This document shows, piece after piece, positions 35,392-48,269 of a stretch of 64,000 nt of DNA. The DNA is from Polydactylus sextarius. Taxonomy: Eukaryota > Chordata > Actinopteri > Polynemidae. Within the stretch, counting starts at the first letter, position 1, and each line of letters begins with the position of its first letter. Made by a program: the position numbers and the translations under genes. The DNA is taken from the NCBI GenBank assembly GCA_016801845.1, contig CM028914.1:6704501-6768500 (forward strand), written 5' to 3'. The notes beneath the pieces were generated by a model. That model was not told the origin of the DNA and ran no database searches. It was given only the letters and a program-made list of their open reading frames with translations.

Positions 35392-37071
35392 ATGGCGCAG
35401 AAAATGATTCAGCTGGATCGTGAAAAACGGAGCTGTTCAATCTGTCTGGATCTTCTAAAGGAGCCGGTGACTATCCTCTGTGGACACAACTATTGTATGA
35501 GTTGCATCACAAACTACTGGGATAAAGATGATGAGAAGAAAACACACAGCTGCCCTCAGTGCAGGCAGAGCTTCACGTCGAGGCCTGTCCTTGTTAAAAA
35601 CACCCTGCTGGCAGAGTTAGTGGAGGAATTCAGGAAAGTCGAACTTCAAGCTGCTTCACCTGATCAATCTTATGCTGGACCTGGAGACGTGGCCTGTGAT
35701 TTCTGCACTGGGAGGAAGCTGAAAGCCATCAAGTCCTGTTTGACGTGTGTGGCCTCTTACTGTGATCAACACCTTCAGCCTCACTACAACGTGGCTTCAT
35801 TTAAGAAACACACGCTGGTCAAAGCCACTTTCAAGCTTCAGGAGAACATCTGCTCTCGTCACGACGAGGTCATGAAGATTTTCTGCCGCACCGATCAGCA
35901 GTGTATCTGTTATCTCTGCTCCATGGATGAACATCAGGGCCATGTCACAGTGTCAGCTGCAGCAGAAAGGGCTGAGAAGCAGCTGGAGCTCGGGGTGAGT
36001 CGTCAAAAAATCCAACAGAGAATCACAGACAGAGAGAAACATCAGAAGGTCATTCAGCAACAGGTGAAAGCTTTTAATCTGTCTGCTGATAAAGCAGTGG
36101 AGGACAGTGACAAGATCTTCACTCAGCTGATTCGTTTCATTGAGAAAAGAAGATCTGAAGTGAAACAGCAGATCAGATCTCAGCAGAAATATGAAGTCAA
36201 TCGAATTAAAGAGGTGGAGGACAAGCTGCAGCAGGAGATCACTGAGCTGAAGAGGAAAGACACCGACCTGGAGCAGCTCTCACACGCAGAGGATCACCTC
36301 CACTTTCTAAACAACTACAACTCTCTGTCACATCTCAGTGACTCAGCAGATTTCCCCACCATCAATGTTCAGCCCCAGCGATACTTTGAGGATGTGACAG
36401 AAGCGCTGTCAAGGGTCAGTGATAAGCTGCAGACTGTTCTGAGTGAGGACTGGACAAGGATTTCACCCACAGTCACTCAAGTAGAAGTTTTACAGCTTCA
36501 AGGAGAACCAAAGACCAGAGCTGAGTTCTTGAGATATTCTCATCAAGTCACTTTAGATCCAAATACAGCAAACACTCGTTTGTCATTGAGTGACAGGAAC
36601 AGGAAAGTAACAGTGATGAGTGTGGACCAGTCATATTCAAATCACCCAGACAGATTCATTAAATGGTGTCAGGTCCTGAGTAGAGAGGGTCTAACAGGGC
36701 GTCATTACTGGGAGGTGAAGTGGAGCAGGTGGGTTCGTGTTGCAGTTGCATACAAGGATATCAACAGAACAGGGACTGCGTATGAATGTGGATTTGGGTA
36801 TAATGACAAATCCTGGGCTTATCAATGTTACAGTGGTGATTATACATTTGGACATAACAATAAGTGGACCTCTGTCTCAGGTCCTCAGTCCTCCACAGTA
36901 GGATTGTACCTGGATCACAAGGCAGGTACTCTGTCTTTCTACAACGTCTCTGAAACCATGACTCTCCTCCACAAAGTCCAGACCACATTCACTCAGCCTC
37001 TCTATCCTGGATTTTTGCTGCCAGGTTTTGCTGGAGACACTGCTGAGTTGTGTGAGCTCAAACAGACATGA
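35392..37071 (+). CDS. finTRIM/TRIM16-like E3 ubiquitin ligase, copy 3 (intact)
   Basis: 559 residues from the ATG at 35392; the frame is open further upstream but only from non-ATG codons. All RING, B-box 1 and B-box 2 ligands are present. Unusual: the RING residue before Cys30 is Leu (TILCGH) where nearly all other copies have Pro. B30.2 loop residues differ from copy 2: WCQ at 425-427, RWVRV at 446-450, TAYECGFGY at 462-470, AYQC with SGDY nearby. It ends ELKQT, two residues longer than most copies. Coiled-coil Arg254 is shared with copy 2 only. It is the last unit before the B-type spacers begin. Upstream element reduced to GAAAAACT at 35353. AATAAA at 37388. Confidence 0.92.
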   Translation: MAQKMIQLDREKRSCSICLDLLKEPVTILCGHNYCMSCITNYWDKDDEKKTHSCPQCRQSFTSRPVLVKNTLLAELVEEFRKVELQAASPDQSYAGPGDVACDFCTGRKLKAIKSCLTCVASYCDQHLQPHYNVASFKKHTLVKATFKLQENICSRHDEVMKIFCRTDQQCICYLCSMDEHQGHVTVSAAAERAEKQLELGVSRQKIQQRITDREKHQKVIQQQVKAFNLSADKAVEDSDKIFTQLIRFIEKRRSEVKQQIRSQQKYEVNRIKEVEDKLQQEITELKRKDTDLEQLSHAEDHLHFLNNYNSLSHLSDSADFPTINVQPQRYFEDVTEALSRVSDKLQTVLSEDWTRISPTVTQVEVLQLQGEPKTRAEFLRYSHQVTLDPNTANTRLSLSDRNRKVTVMSVDQSYSNHPDRFIKWCQVLSREGLTGRHYWEVKWSRWVRVAVAYKDINRTGTAYECGFGYNDKSWAYQCYSGDYTFGHNNKWTSVSGPQSSTVGLYLDHKAGTLSFYNVSETMTLLHKVQTTFTQPLYPGFLLPGFAGDTAELCELKQT

Positions 37072-40000
37072 GTTTCAAATGTGATTTATCTGCACTGCAG
37101 AGATCAAACATAAAGAGCAAATCGATTAATGAATAATGAAAAATTCCAGTTTTTCATGTAATTGAATATTTGCTTTATTTTACTTTCCAGTGCTCCACCT
37201 ACTGTCTTATCTACATGTTGTGTTGCTGTTGTAATGATACACTGATGTAATTTAATCTTCTGATTGTTAAACATCTTCATTTCTTTCTCATCAGTTTTTT
37301 GGGGATTTGTTTTTTCAGCAGATGAACACGGGGAGATTGATGAGACAGTTGAATTATCTATGGTGGAGGTGATTTGATTTAGTCAGAAATAAAAGAAATG
37401 GAGCAAGTTTGTTTATAAGACATTAAGTGTTTTGATGAGGTAAAGAATTAAATAAAAATGACACAGAACTGTTTGACTTCTGGATTTATTACACAACGTT
37501 TGAACATTCCACAACAATCATGCAGGAATAAAATGGGAATTATACAAAGTTTTACAGGCTTCGCCAGTCACACTTTAGGGATGAATCTTGTCAAAATGTG
37601 AGGTAATATTATTTTAAATCATCATCTACAGACAACAGAACATGAGCTGATTTGATGACAAAGATTTTGAGAAAAAACTGACAAATAAATGTAAAAAATG
37701 TTGGTTTAGCTTGAAACATTAAAGTTACATGAATGTCAGTAAATTAACCAGGTTACATTTGTTATAGGTAATTCATCTTCTATAATAATATTTTAATCAT
37801 TTATCTTGTATGTGATTCATTCATTTTAGTTCATTAATTCTTACACCACATTCAAACATTTCACAAAATATTTTAGTCAAAAACTCAAAGCTACATAGTG
37901 AAACAGACGTTGATGATGCTCTGAGTTTACACCTGACATGTTGGCAAACACATCAGTTATTATACTGTCATCATGTCAAGGACAGTGTCATGGTTGAGAC
38001 TTCAGCAGGAATTTAAACAGGACGTCACTCACCATATGAAGACCTGAACAAAATACAATTTAGTGTCATGTTGTCTCAGATATTTGGCTTTCTGTACTGT
38101 TGTTAAAAATGGTGAAGTTCAAGCTCTTATCTGACCACAACCACCTCTAATTCTAGACTAAACATAACACTTTCACTTCAACTAATTAGATGTTGATCAG
38201 ATAGTAGTTAGAAATTCCTCTGCTCCTGAAACAGCCACAACCAACATTTATAACTCAGTTTTTTTTCATTATTCTGAAGCTTAAACATGTTCCCTGGATG
38301 TTCTGTCCACGCTCTGACTGGAATTAATATCTACTGCCTCTGTACTGTAAAATAAACTTAACAACATTAAATAAACAGTAACTGAACAATAAAGTGTACA
38401 ACTCAATAATCAATATGACAATCGTTGTGTTCGCGTCAACAAAAACAATGTTCTACGATGAAACAAAAACCTTTGAGACAGTAGATACCCAGTCAGCCAA
38501 GAATATGGACAAAAAGCAAACAAACAAACTAAACATGTTTTATCTTTTCAGTAAGAAAGACTCATTAATTTTCAGACGCTGTTGCATCACTGGCTACCTG
38601 GAAGATGGACTGTGACAGACAAAAGGCCTTTTTCACTGCTGCAGTTACTGGGAACATTAATGAATTATTTAAATGTTGCAGTAACTATGACAGTGTCACA
38701 CTGAGCCAGCGTGAACAATACCATGACCCTGAAACTGAACTTTAGAATTGTGACTTAAATAATCATTAATTATGTTATTTATACCTGTTATTTTTCTACA
38801 GTGAAAAAAGGTCAAACTAGGAAACATCCTACCAGCATGTTTATCACTTTACTTTCCTCCTAAATGTGTCAATCTCTAATAAAATAATAAAGAATTAAAC
38901 AATTTAAAAAAAAAAAAAAAGACACAACTTGTGACCATAACCTGGATAAAAATGAACAGTTAAATATTAAACATGGCTACATAAGATTTATACAAAACAA
39001 AAGAAGTTTTTTTCATTGTAGAATGAATGGATATAAAAACAAAGAAATGTAAAGTTCACATCATCAATGTGCTGCAATTTACAATGATTCAAGAAACTGT
39101 CATTTCAATCATTTGAACCATGAGACACAGACACTTGCATGTTCAGAGATTCAGATGCAACAGTTGTTGTATAATTCAAGGTTTTATATTCATCCAAACA
39201 ATCGTACTAACTTGTCTGGTTTACTGGTCTCCAAGTGTTTTGTTTTGTTTTTTCATTTATATTTCATACAGGAGTTTTCATGCTCAGATTATTTTGGGAG
39301 CTGTTGAAATATATTGTTTAAAACCAAATATCATAAAACCTACACTTAGATAACATGGTCTTTGGTAAAAGAGGATGAAAAGGATGTTTGGATGTTACAT
39401 TTTATAACCTCTGTTACACTACACACATGGACACAACAAGTGATAAAAGGCCTTGTACACCGGTATCAAAATACAACCATGATAACAAGTGATAGTAGCA
39501 AAGTTTACACACAACAATACATACGATATATTATTGCTCCTAATTTAACTATTTAAAATGTTGTCATGACAAAGCAACTCGGTGATGATGTATTATTTCT
39601 TAAACTCCAAATAAATACGAATAATATTAAAAAAAGTGAACGTTTATCAGAGATTTTGCACCAAAACTCCTTCGTCATTTGATGAAAGTTTAAATGTGAT
39701 ATAGTGGCAGGTATTCCAGTATCAAAACAATTATTTAGGATCAAAATCACACGTGACTTGATGTGATTGACTGTGGATTCAGTGAGACTAAAAGCTGTCA
39801 GTCAGTCCGCAGTGTTGTTAGCATTGTGGAGCTAACGAGCGGCTCAGGCTCTTACCTTGTTCTGTCACTGACGAAAACTCCCAAACCCCAGAATGACACA
39901 ACACGAATAATAAAACAAACACGACGTGTTCGTTATTCAAAAGCCCATCATGTTGTCAAATGTATCCAGCTGGATATAAATGTGAACTGTTATCACCACA

Positions 40001-40993
40001 TGTTCACATGTGACTTTATGTTGTTGGACTGAAAACAAACAATGTTTAGAAACGAGGCGGAAAGAAACAAAAGCTGCACCACCAACTTCCGGTTAAAGGA
40101 TCACAGACCGGAAGTTTCAAAATAAAGTGCAGTGTTATATTGATAAGGTTTTTGTTTGTTTTGTTTTGGTTTTTTGTTTACGTAAAATTGCATTCTACAT
40201 GTCATTTATAATAAAGATTAACAAACAAAAAAAAATCAAAATAATATGTCTTAATTAATAAGATAAAATAACACCATCAAAATAAAAATAAAATAAGATG
40301 ATCATGTTAGTTTACTGTAGTTTATTTAAAGGCTATGTCCTCGATACAGATAAGTAGGAATAAGAGAGAAAATAAAACATGACTTGTTTTAAAATAATGG
40401 GATGAAAAAGAAGTGTCATGTGATGTAAGTTGGACCAGGAATTCTGTTACTTCATGTGAATCATTTATAGTCTTAAAATTATTTGAAACTATTAATGTTG
40501 ACTTGTGTCTATTTTCAGTTAGAAATAGCACAGATTTGTGTAATTGCCTGTTTGATTTATTTCTTAATATTTCATTGTTCGTTTGAGTATTTCTTATTAA
40601 TAAATGTTTATATGATTATTTATTATTTGTCTTGTTCAGGCTAGAATTACTATTTGGTATTGGTACTGTTGGAACCACAGACAGTGTGTAGGGAAATACA
40701 ACAACTTGTAAAAATTTAACCCTCATCTAACGCCACACTGTAAATTTATTCATGAGTCTGTTTAATTCATAAAAAACAAGATTAAAGATCCATTTAAATT
40801 CACAAACTTTTAGTAAACTCACCAAAATCACCAAAACTAAGTAAAGACAATTATATCTGTAAATCTGCACAAATAATCCTGTTCAACTCACTGCTGCCAC
40901 ATCATGTGGTAGGAATGCATAACACAGGGATCAGCGTTTCTTTCTAAACAGAAAGTGAAAATTATCAAACACTCGCTGGTGTGTAAAGAAGAA
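37072..40993 (+). repeat. Spacer type B (copy 3 to copy 4)
   Basis: About 3.92 kb. It matches A spacers for the first 430 bp, then from about 37506 to about 39620 carries roughly 2.1 kb absent from A, then resumes diverged homology to A. A (A)n run near 38904 varies in length between B copies. Frames such as 38394-38615, 39113-39353 and 39763-40032 recur in every B spacer only because the DNA does; they lack supported starts and known homology. Near 39852 a minus-strand CAAG|GTAAGAG donor lies downstream of paired CCGGAAGT ETS sites, suggesting a captured antisense promoter/exon fragment. Confidence 0.85.
40951..40962 (+). promoter_or_regulatory. ISRE-like element, one-base variant, upstream of TRIM copy 4
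   Basis: GAAAGTGAAAAT, one change (C to A) from the perfect pattern seen in copies 1, 5, 6 and 7. Same 31-nt distance to the ATG. Confidence 0.45.
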
Positions 40994-42665
40994 ATGGCGC
41001 AGCAAATGATTCAGCTGGATCGTGAAAAACTGAGCTGTTCAATCTGTCTGGATCTTCTAAAGGAGCCGGTGACTATCCCCTGTGGACACAACTATTGTAT
41101 GAGTTGTATCACAAACTACTGGGATAAAGATGATGAGAAGAAAACACACAGCTGCCCTCAGTGCAGGCAGAGATTCACGTCAAGGCCTGTCCTGGTTAAA
41201 AACACCCTGCTGGCAGAGTTAGTGGAGGAATTCAGGAAAGTCGAACTTCAAGCTGCTTCACCTGATCAATCTTATGCTGGACCTGGAGACGTGGCCTGTG
41301 ATTTCTGCACTGGGAGGAAGCTGAAAGCCATCAAGTCCTGTTTGACGTGTGTGGCCTCTTACTGTGATCAACACCTTCAGCCTCACTACAACGTGGCTCC
41401 ATTAAAGAAACACACGCTGGTCAAAGCCACTTTCAAGCTTCAGGAGAACATCTGCTCTCGTCACAACAAGGTCATGGAGATTTTCTGCCGCACCGATCAG
41501 CAGTGTATCTGTTATCTCTGCTACATGGATGAACATCAGGGCCATGTCACAGTGTCAGCTGCAGCACAAAGGGCTGAGAAGCAGCTGGAGCTCGGGGGGT
41601 GAGTCGTCAAAAATCCAACAGAGAATCACAGACAGAGAGAAACATCTGAAGGTCATTCAACAACAGGTGAAAGCTTTTAATCTGTCTGCTGATAAAGCAG
41701 TGGAGGACAGTGACAAGATCTTCACTCAGCTGATTCGTGTCATTGAGAAAAGAAGCTCTGAAGTGAAACAGCAGATCAGATCTCAGCAGAAATATGATGT
41801 CAATCGAATTAAAGAGGTGGAGGACAAGCTGCAGCAGGAGATCACTGAGCTGAAGAGGAAAGACACCGACCTGGAGCAGCTCTCACACGCAGAGGATCAC
41901 CTCCACTTTCTAAACAACTACAACTCTCTGTCACATCTCAGTGACTCAGCAGATTTCCCCACCATCAATGTTCAGCCCCAGCGACACTTTGAGGATGTGA
42001 CAGAAGCGCTGTCAAAGGTCAGTGATAAGCTGCAGACTGTTCTGAGTGAGGACTGGACAAGGATTTCACCCACAGTCACTCAAGTAGTTTTACAGCTTCA
42101 AGGAGAACCAAAGACCAGAGCTGAGTTCTTGAGATATTCTCATCAAGTCACATTAGATCCAAATACAGCAAACACTCATTTGTCATTGAGTGACAGGAAC
42201 AGGAAAGTAACATTGATGAGTGTGGACCAGTCATATTCAAATCACCCAGACAGATTCATTGAATGGTGGCAGGTCCTGAGTAGAGAGGGTCTAACAGGGC
42301 GTCATTACTGGGAGGTGAAGTGGAGCAGGAAAGTTTGTGTAGCAGTTGCATACAAGGATATCAACAGAACAGGGACTGTGTATGAATGTGGATTTGGGTA
42401 TAATGACAAATCCTGGGCTTTTCAATGTTACAGTGGTGGTTATACATTTGGACATAACAATAAGTGGACCTCTGTCTCAGGTCCTCAGTCCTCCACAGTA
42501 GGATTGTACCTGGATCACAAGGCAGGTACTCTGTCTTTCTACAACGTCTCTGAAACCATGACTCTCCTCCACAAAGTCCAGACCACATTCACTCAGCCTC
42601 TCTATCCTGGAATTTGGCTTCCAGGTTCTGCTGGAGACACTGCTGAGTTGTGTGAGCTCAAATAG
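40994..42665 (+). pseudogene. finTRIM/TRIM16-like gene copy 4, frameshifted after B-box 2
   Basis: ATG at 40994; RING and both B-boxes are complete and open to residue 202. There a G-run of six (41594-41599; four in intact copies) and an A-run of five (41609-41613; six in intact copies) give a net shift and an immediate TGA at 41600-41602. The remaining coiled coil and B30.2 are open in the shifted frame to TAG at 42665. As read the product would be a RING/B-box protein of about 202 residues. Lacks the two-residue EV at 365-366 as one 3-nt deletion, shared with copy 7. B30.2 loops: EWWQ, RKVCV, TVYECGFGY, IWLPGS. Both indels are in homopolymers, so assembly error is possible. AATAAA at 42988. 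Confidence 0.85.
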
Positions 42666-45600
42666 ACAGAAATGGTGTGAGTGATTTATCTGCACTGCAG
42701 AGATCAAACATAAAGAGCAAATCGATTAATGAAAATGAAAAATTCCAGTTTTTCATGTAATTGAATATTTGCTTTATTTTACTTCCCAGTGCTCCACCTA
42801 CTGTCTCATCTACATGTTGTGTTGCTGTTGTAATGATACACTGATGTAATTTAATCTTCTGATTGTTAAACATTTTCATTTCTTTCTCATCAGTTTTTTT
42901 GGGGATTTGTTTTTTCAGCAGATGAACACGAGGAGATTGATGAGACAGTTGAATTATCTATGGTGGAGGTGATTTGATTTAGTCAGAAATAAAAGAAATG
43001 GAGCAAGTTTGTTTAAAATGTGAAGTGTTTTGATGAGGTAAAGAATTAAATTAAAATGACACAGAACTGTTTGACTTCTGGATTTATTACACAACGTTTG
43101 AACATTCCACAACAATCATGCAGGAATAAAATGGGAATTATACAAAGTTTTACAGGCTTCGCCAGTCACACTTTAGGGATGAATCTTGTCAAAATGTGAG
43201 GTAATATTATTTTAAATCATCATCTACAGACAACAGAACATGAGCTGATTTGATGACAAAGATTTTGAGAAAAAAACTGACAAATAAATGTAAAAAATGT
43301 TGGTTTAGCTTGAAACATTAAAGTTACATGAATGTCAGTAAATTAACCAGGTTACATTTGTTATAGGTAATTCATCTTCTATAATAATATTTTAATCATT
43401 TATCTTGTATGTGATTCATTCATTTTAGTTCATTAATTCTTACACCACGTTCAAACATTTCACAAAATATTTTAGTCAAAAACTCAAAGCTACATAGTGA
43501 AACAGACGTTGATGATGCTCTGAGTTTACACCTGACATGTTGGCAAACACATCAGTTATTATACTGTCATCATGTCAAGGACAGTGTCATGGTTGAGACT
43601 TCAGCAGGAATTTAAACAGGACGTCACTCACCATATGAAGACCTGAACAAAATACAATTTAGTGTCATGTTGTCTCAGATATTTGGCTTTCTGTACTGTT
43701 GTTAAAAATGGTGAAGTTCAAGCTCTTATCTGACCACAACCACCTCTAATTCTAGACTAAACATAACACTTTCACTTCAACTAATTAGATGTTGATCAGA
43801 TAGTAGTTAGAAATTCCTCTGCTCCTGAAACAGCCACAACCAACATTTATAACTCAGTTTTTTTTCATTATTCTGAAGCTTAAACATGTTCCCTGGATGT
43901 TCTGTCCACGCTCTGACTGGAATTAATATCTACTGCCTCTGTACTGTAAAATAAACTTAACAACATTAAATTGACAGTAACTGAACAATAAAGTGTACAA
44001 CTCAATAATCAATATGACAATCGTTGTGTTCGCGTTCAACAAAAACAATGTTCTACGATGAAACAAAAACCTTTGAGACAGTAGATACCCAGTCAGCCAA
44101 GAACATGGACAAAAAGCAAACAAACAAACTAAACATGTTTTATCTTTTCAGTAAGAAAGACTCATTAATTTTCAGACGCTGTTGCATCACTGGCTACCTG
44201 GAAGATGGACTGTGACAGACAAAAGGCCTTTTTCACTGCTGCAGTTACTGGGAACATTAATGAATTATTTAAATGTTGCAGTAACTATGACAGTGTCACA
44301 CTGAGCCAGCGTGAACAATACCATGACCCTGAAACTGAACTTTAGAATTGTGACTTAAATAATCATTAATTATGTTATTTATACCTGTTATTTTTCTACA
44401 GTGAAAAAAGGTCAAACTAGGAAACATCCTACCAGCATGTTTATCACTTTACTTTCCTCCTAAATGTGTCAATCTCTAATAAAATAATAAAGAATTAAAC
44501 AATTTAAAAAAAAAAAAAAAGACACAACTTGTGACCATAACCTGGATAAAAATGAACAGTTAAATATTAAACATGGCTACATAAGATTTATACAAAACAA
44601 AAGAAGTTTTTTCATTGTAGAATGAATGGATATAAAAACAAAGAAATGTAAAGTTCACATCATCAATGTGCTGCAATTTACAATGATTCAAGAAACTGTC
44701 ATTTCAATCATTTGAACCATGAGACACAGACACTTGCATGTTCAGAGATTCAGATGCAACAGTTGTTGTATAATTCAAGGTTTTATATTCATCCAAACAA
44801 TCGTACTAACTTGTCTGGTTTACTGGTCTCCAAGTGTTTTGTTTTGTTTTTTCCTTTATATTTCATACAGGAGTTTTCATGCTCAGATTATTTTGGGAGC
44901 TGTTGAAATATATTGTTTAAAACCAAATATCATAAAACCTACACTTAGATAACATGGTCTTTGGTAAAAGAGGATGAAAAGGATGTTTGGATGTTACATT
45001 TTATAACCTCTGTTACACTACACACATGGACACAACAAGTGATAAAAGGCCTTGTACACCGGTATCAAAATACAACCATGATAACAAGTGATAGTAGCAA
45101 AGTTTACACACAACAATACATACGATATATTATTGCTCCTAATTTAACTATTTAAAACGTTGTCATGACAAAGCAACTGGGTGATGATGTATTATTTCTT
45201 AAACTCCAAATAAATACGAATAATATTAAAAAGTGAACGTTTATCAGAGATTTTGCACCAAAACTCCTTCGTCATTTGATGAAAGTTTAAATGTGATATA
45301 GTGGCAGGTATTCCAGTATCAAAACAATTATTTAGGATCAAAATCACACGTGACTTGATGTGATTGACTGTGGATTCAGTGAGACTAAAAGCTGTCAGTC
45401 AGTCCGCAGTGTTGTTAGCATTGTGGAGCTAACGAGCGGCTCAGGCTCTTACCTTGTTCTGTCACTGACGAAAACTCCCAAACCCCAGAATGACACAACA
45501 CGAATAATAAAACAAACACGACGTGTTCGTTATTCAAAAGCCCATCATGTTGTCAAATGTATCCAGCTGGATATAAATGTGAACTGTTATCACCACATGT

Positions 45601-46593
45601 TCACATGTGACTTTATGTTGTTGGACTGAAAACAAACAATGTTTAGAAACGAGGCGGAAAGAAACAAAAGCTGCACCACCAACTTCCGGTTAAAGGATCA
45701 CAGACCGGAAGTTTCAAAATAAAGTGCAGTGTTATATTGATAAGGTTTTTGTTTGTTTTGTTTTGTTATATTTTTGTTTACGTAAAATTGCATTCTACAT
45801 GTCATTTATAATAAAAATTAACAAACGAAAAAAATCTAAATAATATGTCTTAATTAATAAGATAAAATAACCAAATCAAAATAAAAATAAAATAAGATGA
45901 TCATGTTAGTTTACTGTAGTTTATTTAAAGGCTATGTCCTCGATACAGATAAGTAGGAATAAGAGAGAAAATAAAACATGACTTGTTTTAAAATAATGGG
46001 ATGAAAAAGAAGTGTCATGTGATGTAAGTTGGACCAGGAATTCTGTTACTTCATGTGAATCATTTATAGTCTTAAAATTATTTGAAACTATTAATGTTGA
46101 CTTGTGTCTATTTTCAGTTAGAAATAGCACAGATTTGTGTAATTGCCTGTTTGATTTATTTCTTAATATTTCATTGTTCGTTTGAGTATTTCTTATTAAT
46201 AAATGTTTATATGATTATTTATTATTTGTCTTGTTCAGGCTAGAATTACTATTTGGTATTGGTACTGTTGGAACCACAGACAGTGTGTAGGGAAATACAA
46301 CAACTTGTAAAAATTTAACCCTCATCTAACGCCACACTGTAAATTTATTCATGAGTCTGTTTAATTCATAAAAAACAAGATTAAAGATCCATTTAAATTC
46401 ACAAACTTCTAGTAAACTCACCAAAATCACCAAAACTAAGTAAAGACAATTACAATCTGTGAATCTGCACAAATAATCCTGTTCAGCTCACTGCTGCCAC
46501 ATCATGTGGTAGGAATGCATAACACAGGGATCAGCGTTTCTTTCATAACAGAAAGTGAAACTTATCTCACACTAACTGGTGTGTAAAGGAGAA
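42666..46593 (+). repeat. Spacer type B (copy 4 to copy 5)
   Basis: About 3.93 kb, near-identical to the preceding B spacer, including the 2.1 kb B-specific block and the antisense ETS/donor region (near 45450 and 45690). No additional gene was recognised. Confidence 0.85.
46551..46562 (+). promoter_or_regulatory. ISRE-like element upstream of TRIM copy 5
   Basis: Perfect GAAAGTGAAACT, 31 nt before the ATG, preceded by a reversed GTTTCTTTC arm. Confidence 0.55.
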
Positions 46594-48269
46594 ATGGCGC
46601 AGCAAATGATTCAGCTGGATCGTGAAAAAATGAGCTGTTCAATCTGTCTGGATCTTCTAAAGGAGCCGGTGACTATCCCCTGTGGACACAACTATTGTAT
46701 GAGTTGTATCACAAACTACTGGGATAAAGATGATGAGAAGAAAACACACAGCTGCCCTCAGTGCAGGCAGAGCTTCACGTCAAGGCCTGTCCTGGTTAAA
46801 AACACCCTGCTGGCAGAGTTAGTGGAGGAATTCAGGAAAGTCGAACTTCAAGCTGCTTCACCTGATCAATCTTATGCTGGACCTGGAGACGTGGCCTGTG
46901 ATTTCTGCACTGGGAGGAAGCTGAAAGCCATCAAGTCCTGTTTGACGTGTGTGGCCTCTTACTGTGATCAACACCTTCAGCCTCACTACAACGTGGCTCC
47001 ATTAAAGAAACACACGCTGGTCAAAGCCACTTTCAAGCTTCAGGAGAACATCTGCTCTCGTCACGACGAGGTCATGAAGATTTTCTGCCGCACCGATCAG
47101 CAGTGTATCTGTTATCTCTGCTCCATGGATGAACATCAGGGCCATGTCACAGTGTCAGCTGCAGCAGAAAGGGCTGAGAAGCAGCTGGAGCTCGGGGTGA
47201 GTCGTCAAAAAAAAATCAACAGAGAATCACAGACAGAGAGAAACATCAGAAGGTCATTCAACAACAGGTGAAAGCTTTTAATCTGTCTGCTGATAAAGCA
47301 GTGGAGGACAGTGACAAGATCTTCACTCAGCTGATTCGTGTCATTGAGAAAAGAAGCTCTGAAGTGAAACAGCAGATCAGATCTCAGCAGAAATATGAAG
47401 TCAATCGAATTAAAGAGGTGGAGGACAAGCTGCAGCAGGAGATCACTGAGCTGAAGAGGAAAGACACCGACCTGGAGCAGCTCTCACACGCAGAGGATCA
47501 CCTCCACTTTCTAAACAACTACAACTCTCTGTCACATCTCAGTGACTCAGCAGATTTCCCCACCATCAATGTTCATCCCCAGCGATACTTTGAGGATGTG
47601 ACAGAAGCGCTGTCAAAGGTCAGTGATAAGCTGCAGACTGTTCTGAGTGAGGACTGGACAAGGATTTCACCCACAGTCACTCAAGTAGAAGTTTTACAGC
47701 TTCAAGGAGAACCAAAGACCAGAGCTGAGTTCTTGAGATATTCTCATCAAGTCACATTAGATCCAAATACAGCAAACACTCATTTGTCATTGAGTGACAG
47801 GAACAGGAAAGTAACAGTGATGAGTGTGGACCAGTCATATTCAAATCACCCAGACAGATTCATTAGATGGTACCAGATCCTGAGTAGAGAGGGTCTAACA
47901 GGGCGTCATTACTGGGAGGTGAAGTGGAGCAGGTGGGTTCGTGTAGCAGTTGCATACAAGGATATCAACAGAACAGGGACTGGGATTGAATGTGTATTTG
48001 GATATAATGACAAATCCTGGGCTTTTCAATGTTACAGTGGTGGTTATAAATTTGGACATAACAATAAATGGACCTCTGTCTCAGGTCCTCAGTCCTCCAC
48101 AGTAGGATTGTACCTGGATCACAAGGCAGGTACTCTGTCTTTCTACAACGTCTCTGAAACCATGACTCTCCTCCACAAAGTCCAGACCACATTCACTCAG
48201 CCTCTCTATCCAGGAATTCGGCTGTCAGGTTTTGCTGGAGACACTGCTGAGTTGTGTGAGCTCAAATAG
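46594..48269 (+). pseudogene. finTRIM/TRIM16-like gene copy 5, frameshifted at the B-box/coiled-coil junction
   Basis: ATG at 46594; RING, B-box 1 and B-box 2 intact. At 47207-47215 the A-run is nine (six in intact copies) and one C of the following TCC is missing, a net shift of two bases. The frame then reads a short foreign tail and stops at 47271. Coiled coil and B30.2 stay open in the other frame to TAG at 48269. Predicted product as read: about 225 residues without coiled coil or B30.2. B30.2 loops are distinctive: IRWYQI, RWVRV, TGIECVFGY, SGGYKFG, IRLSGF. His327 is shared only with copy 8. AATAAA at 48592. Homopolymer location leaves room for a sequencing artefact. Confidence 0.85.

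Noticed and set aside
37506..39620. The 2.1 kb B-specific block as a transposon insertion
   Set aside because: No terminal inverted repeats, target-site duplication or transposase/reverse-transcriptase frame could be seen; deletion from the A form is equally possible.
38394..40032. Repeated short frames in B spacers (38394-38615, 39113-39353, 39362-39556, 39763-40032 and their copies)
   Set aside because: They recur because the spacer DNA is duplicated. Several lack an ATG, none resembles a known protein, and length-changing indels occur in and beside them.
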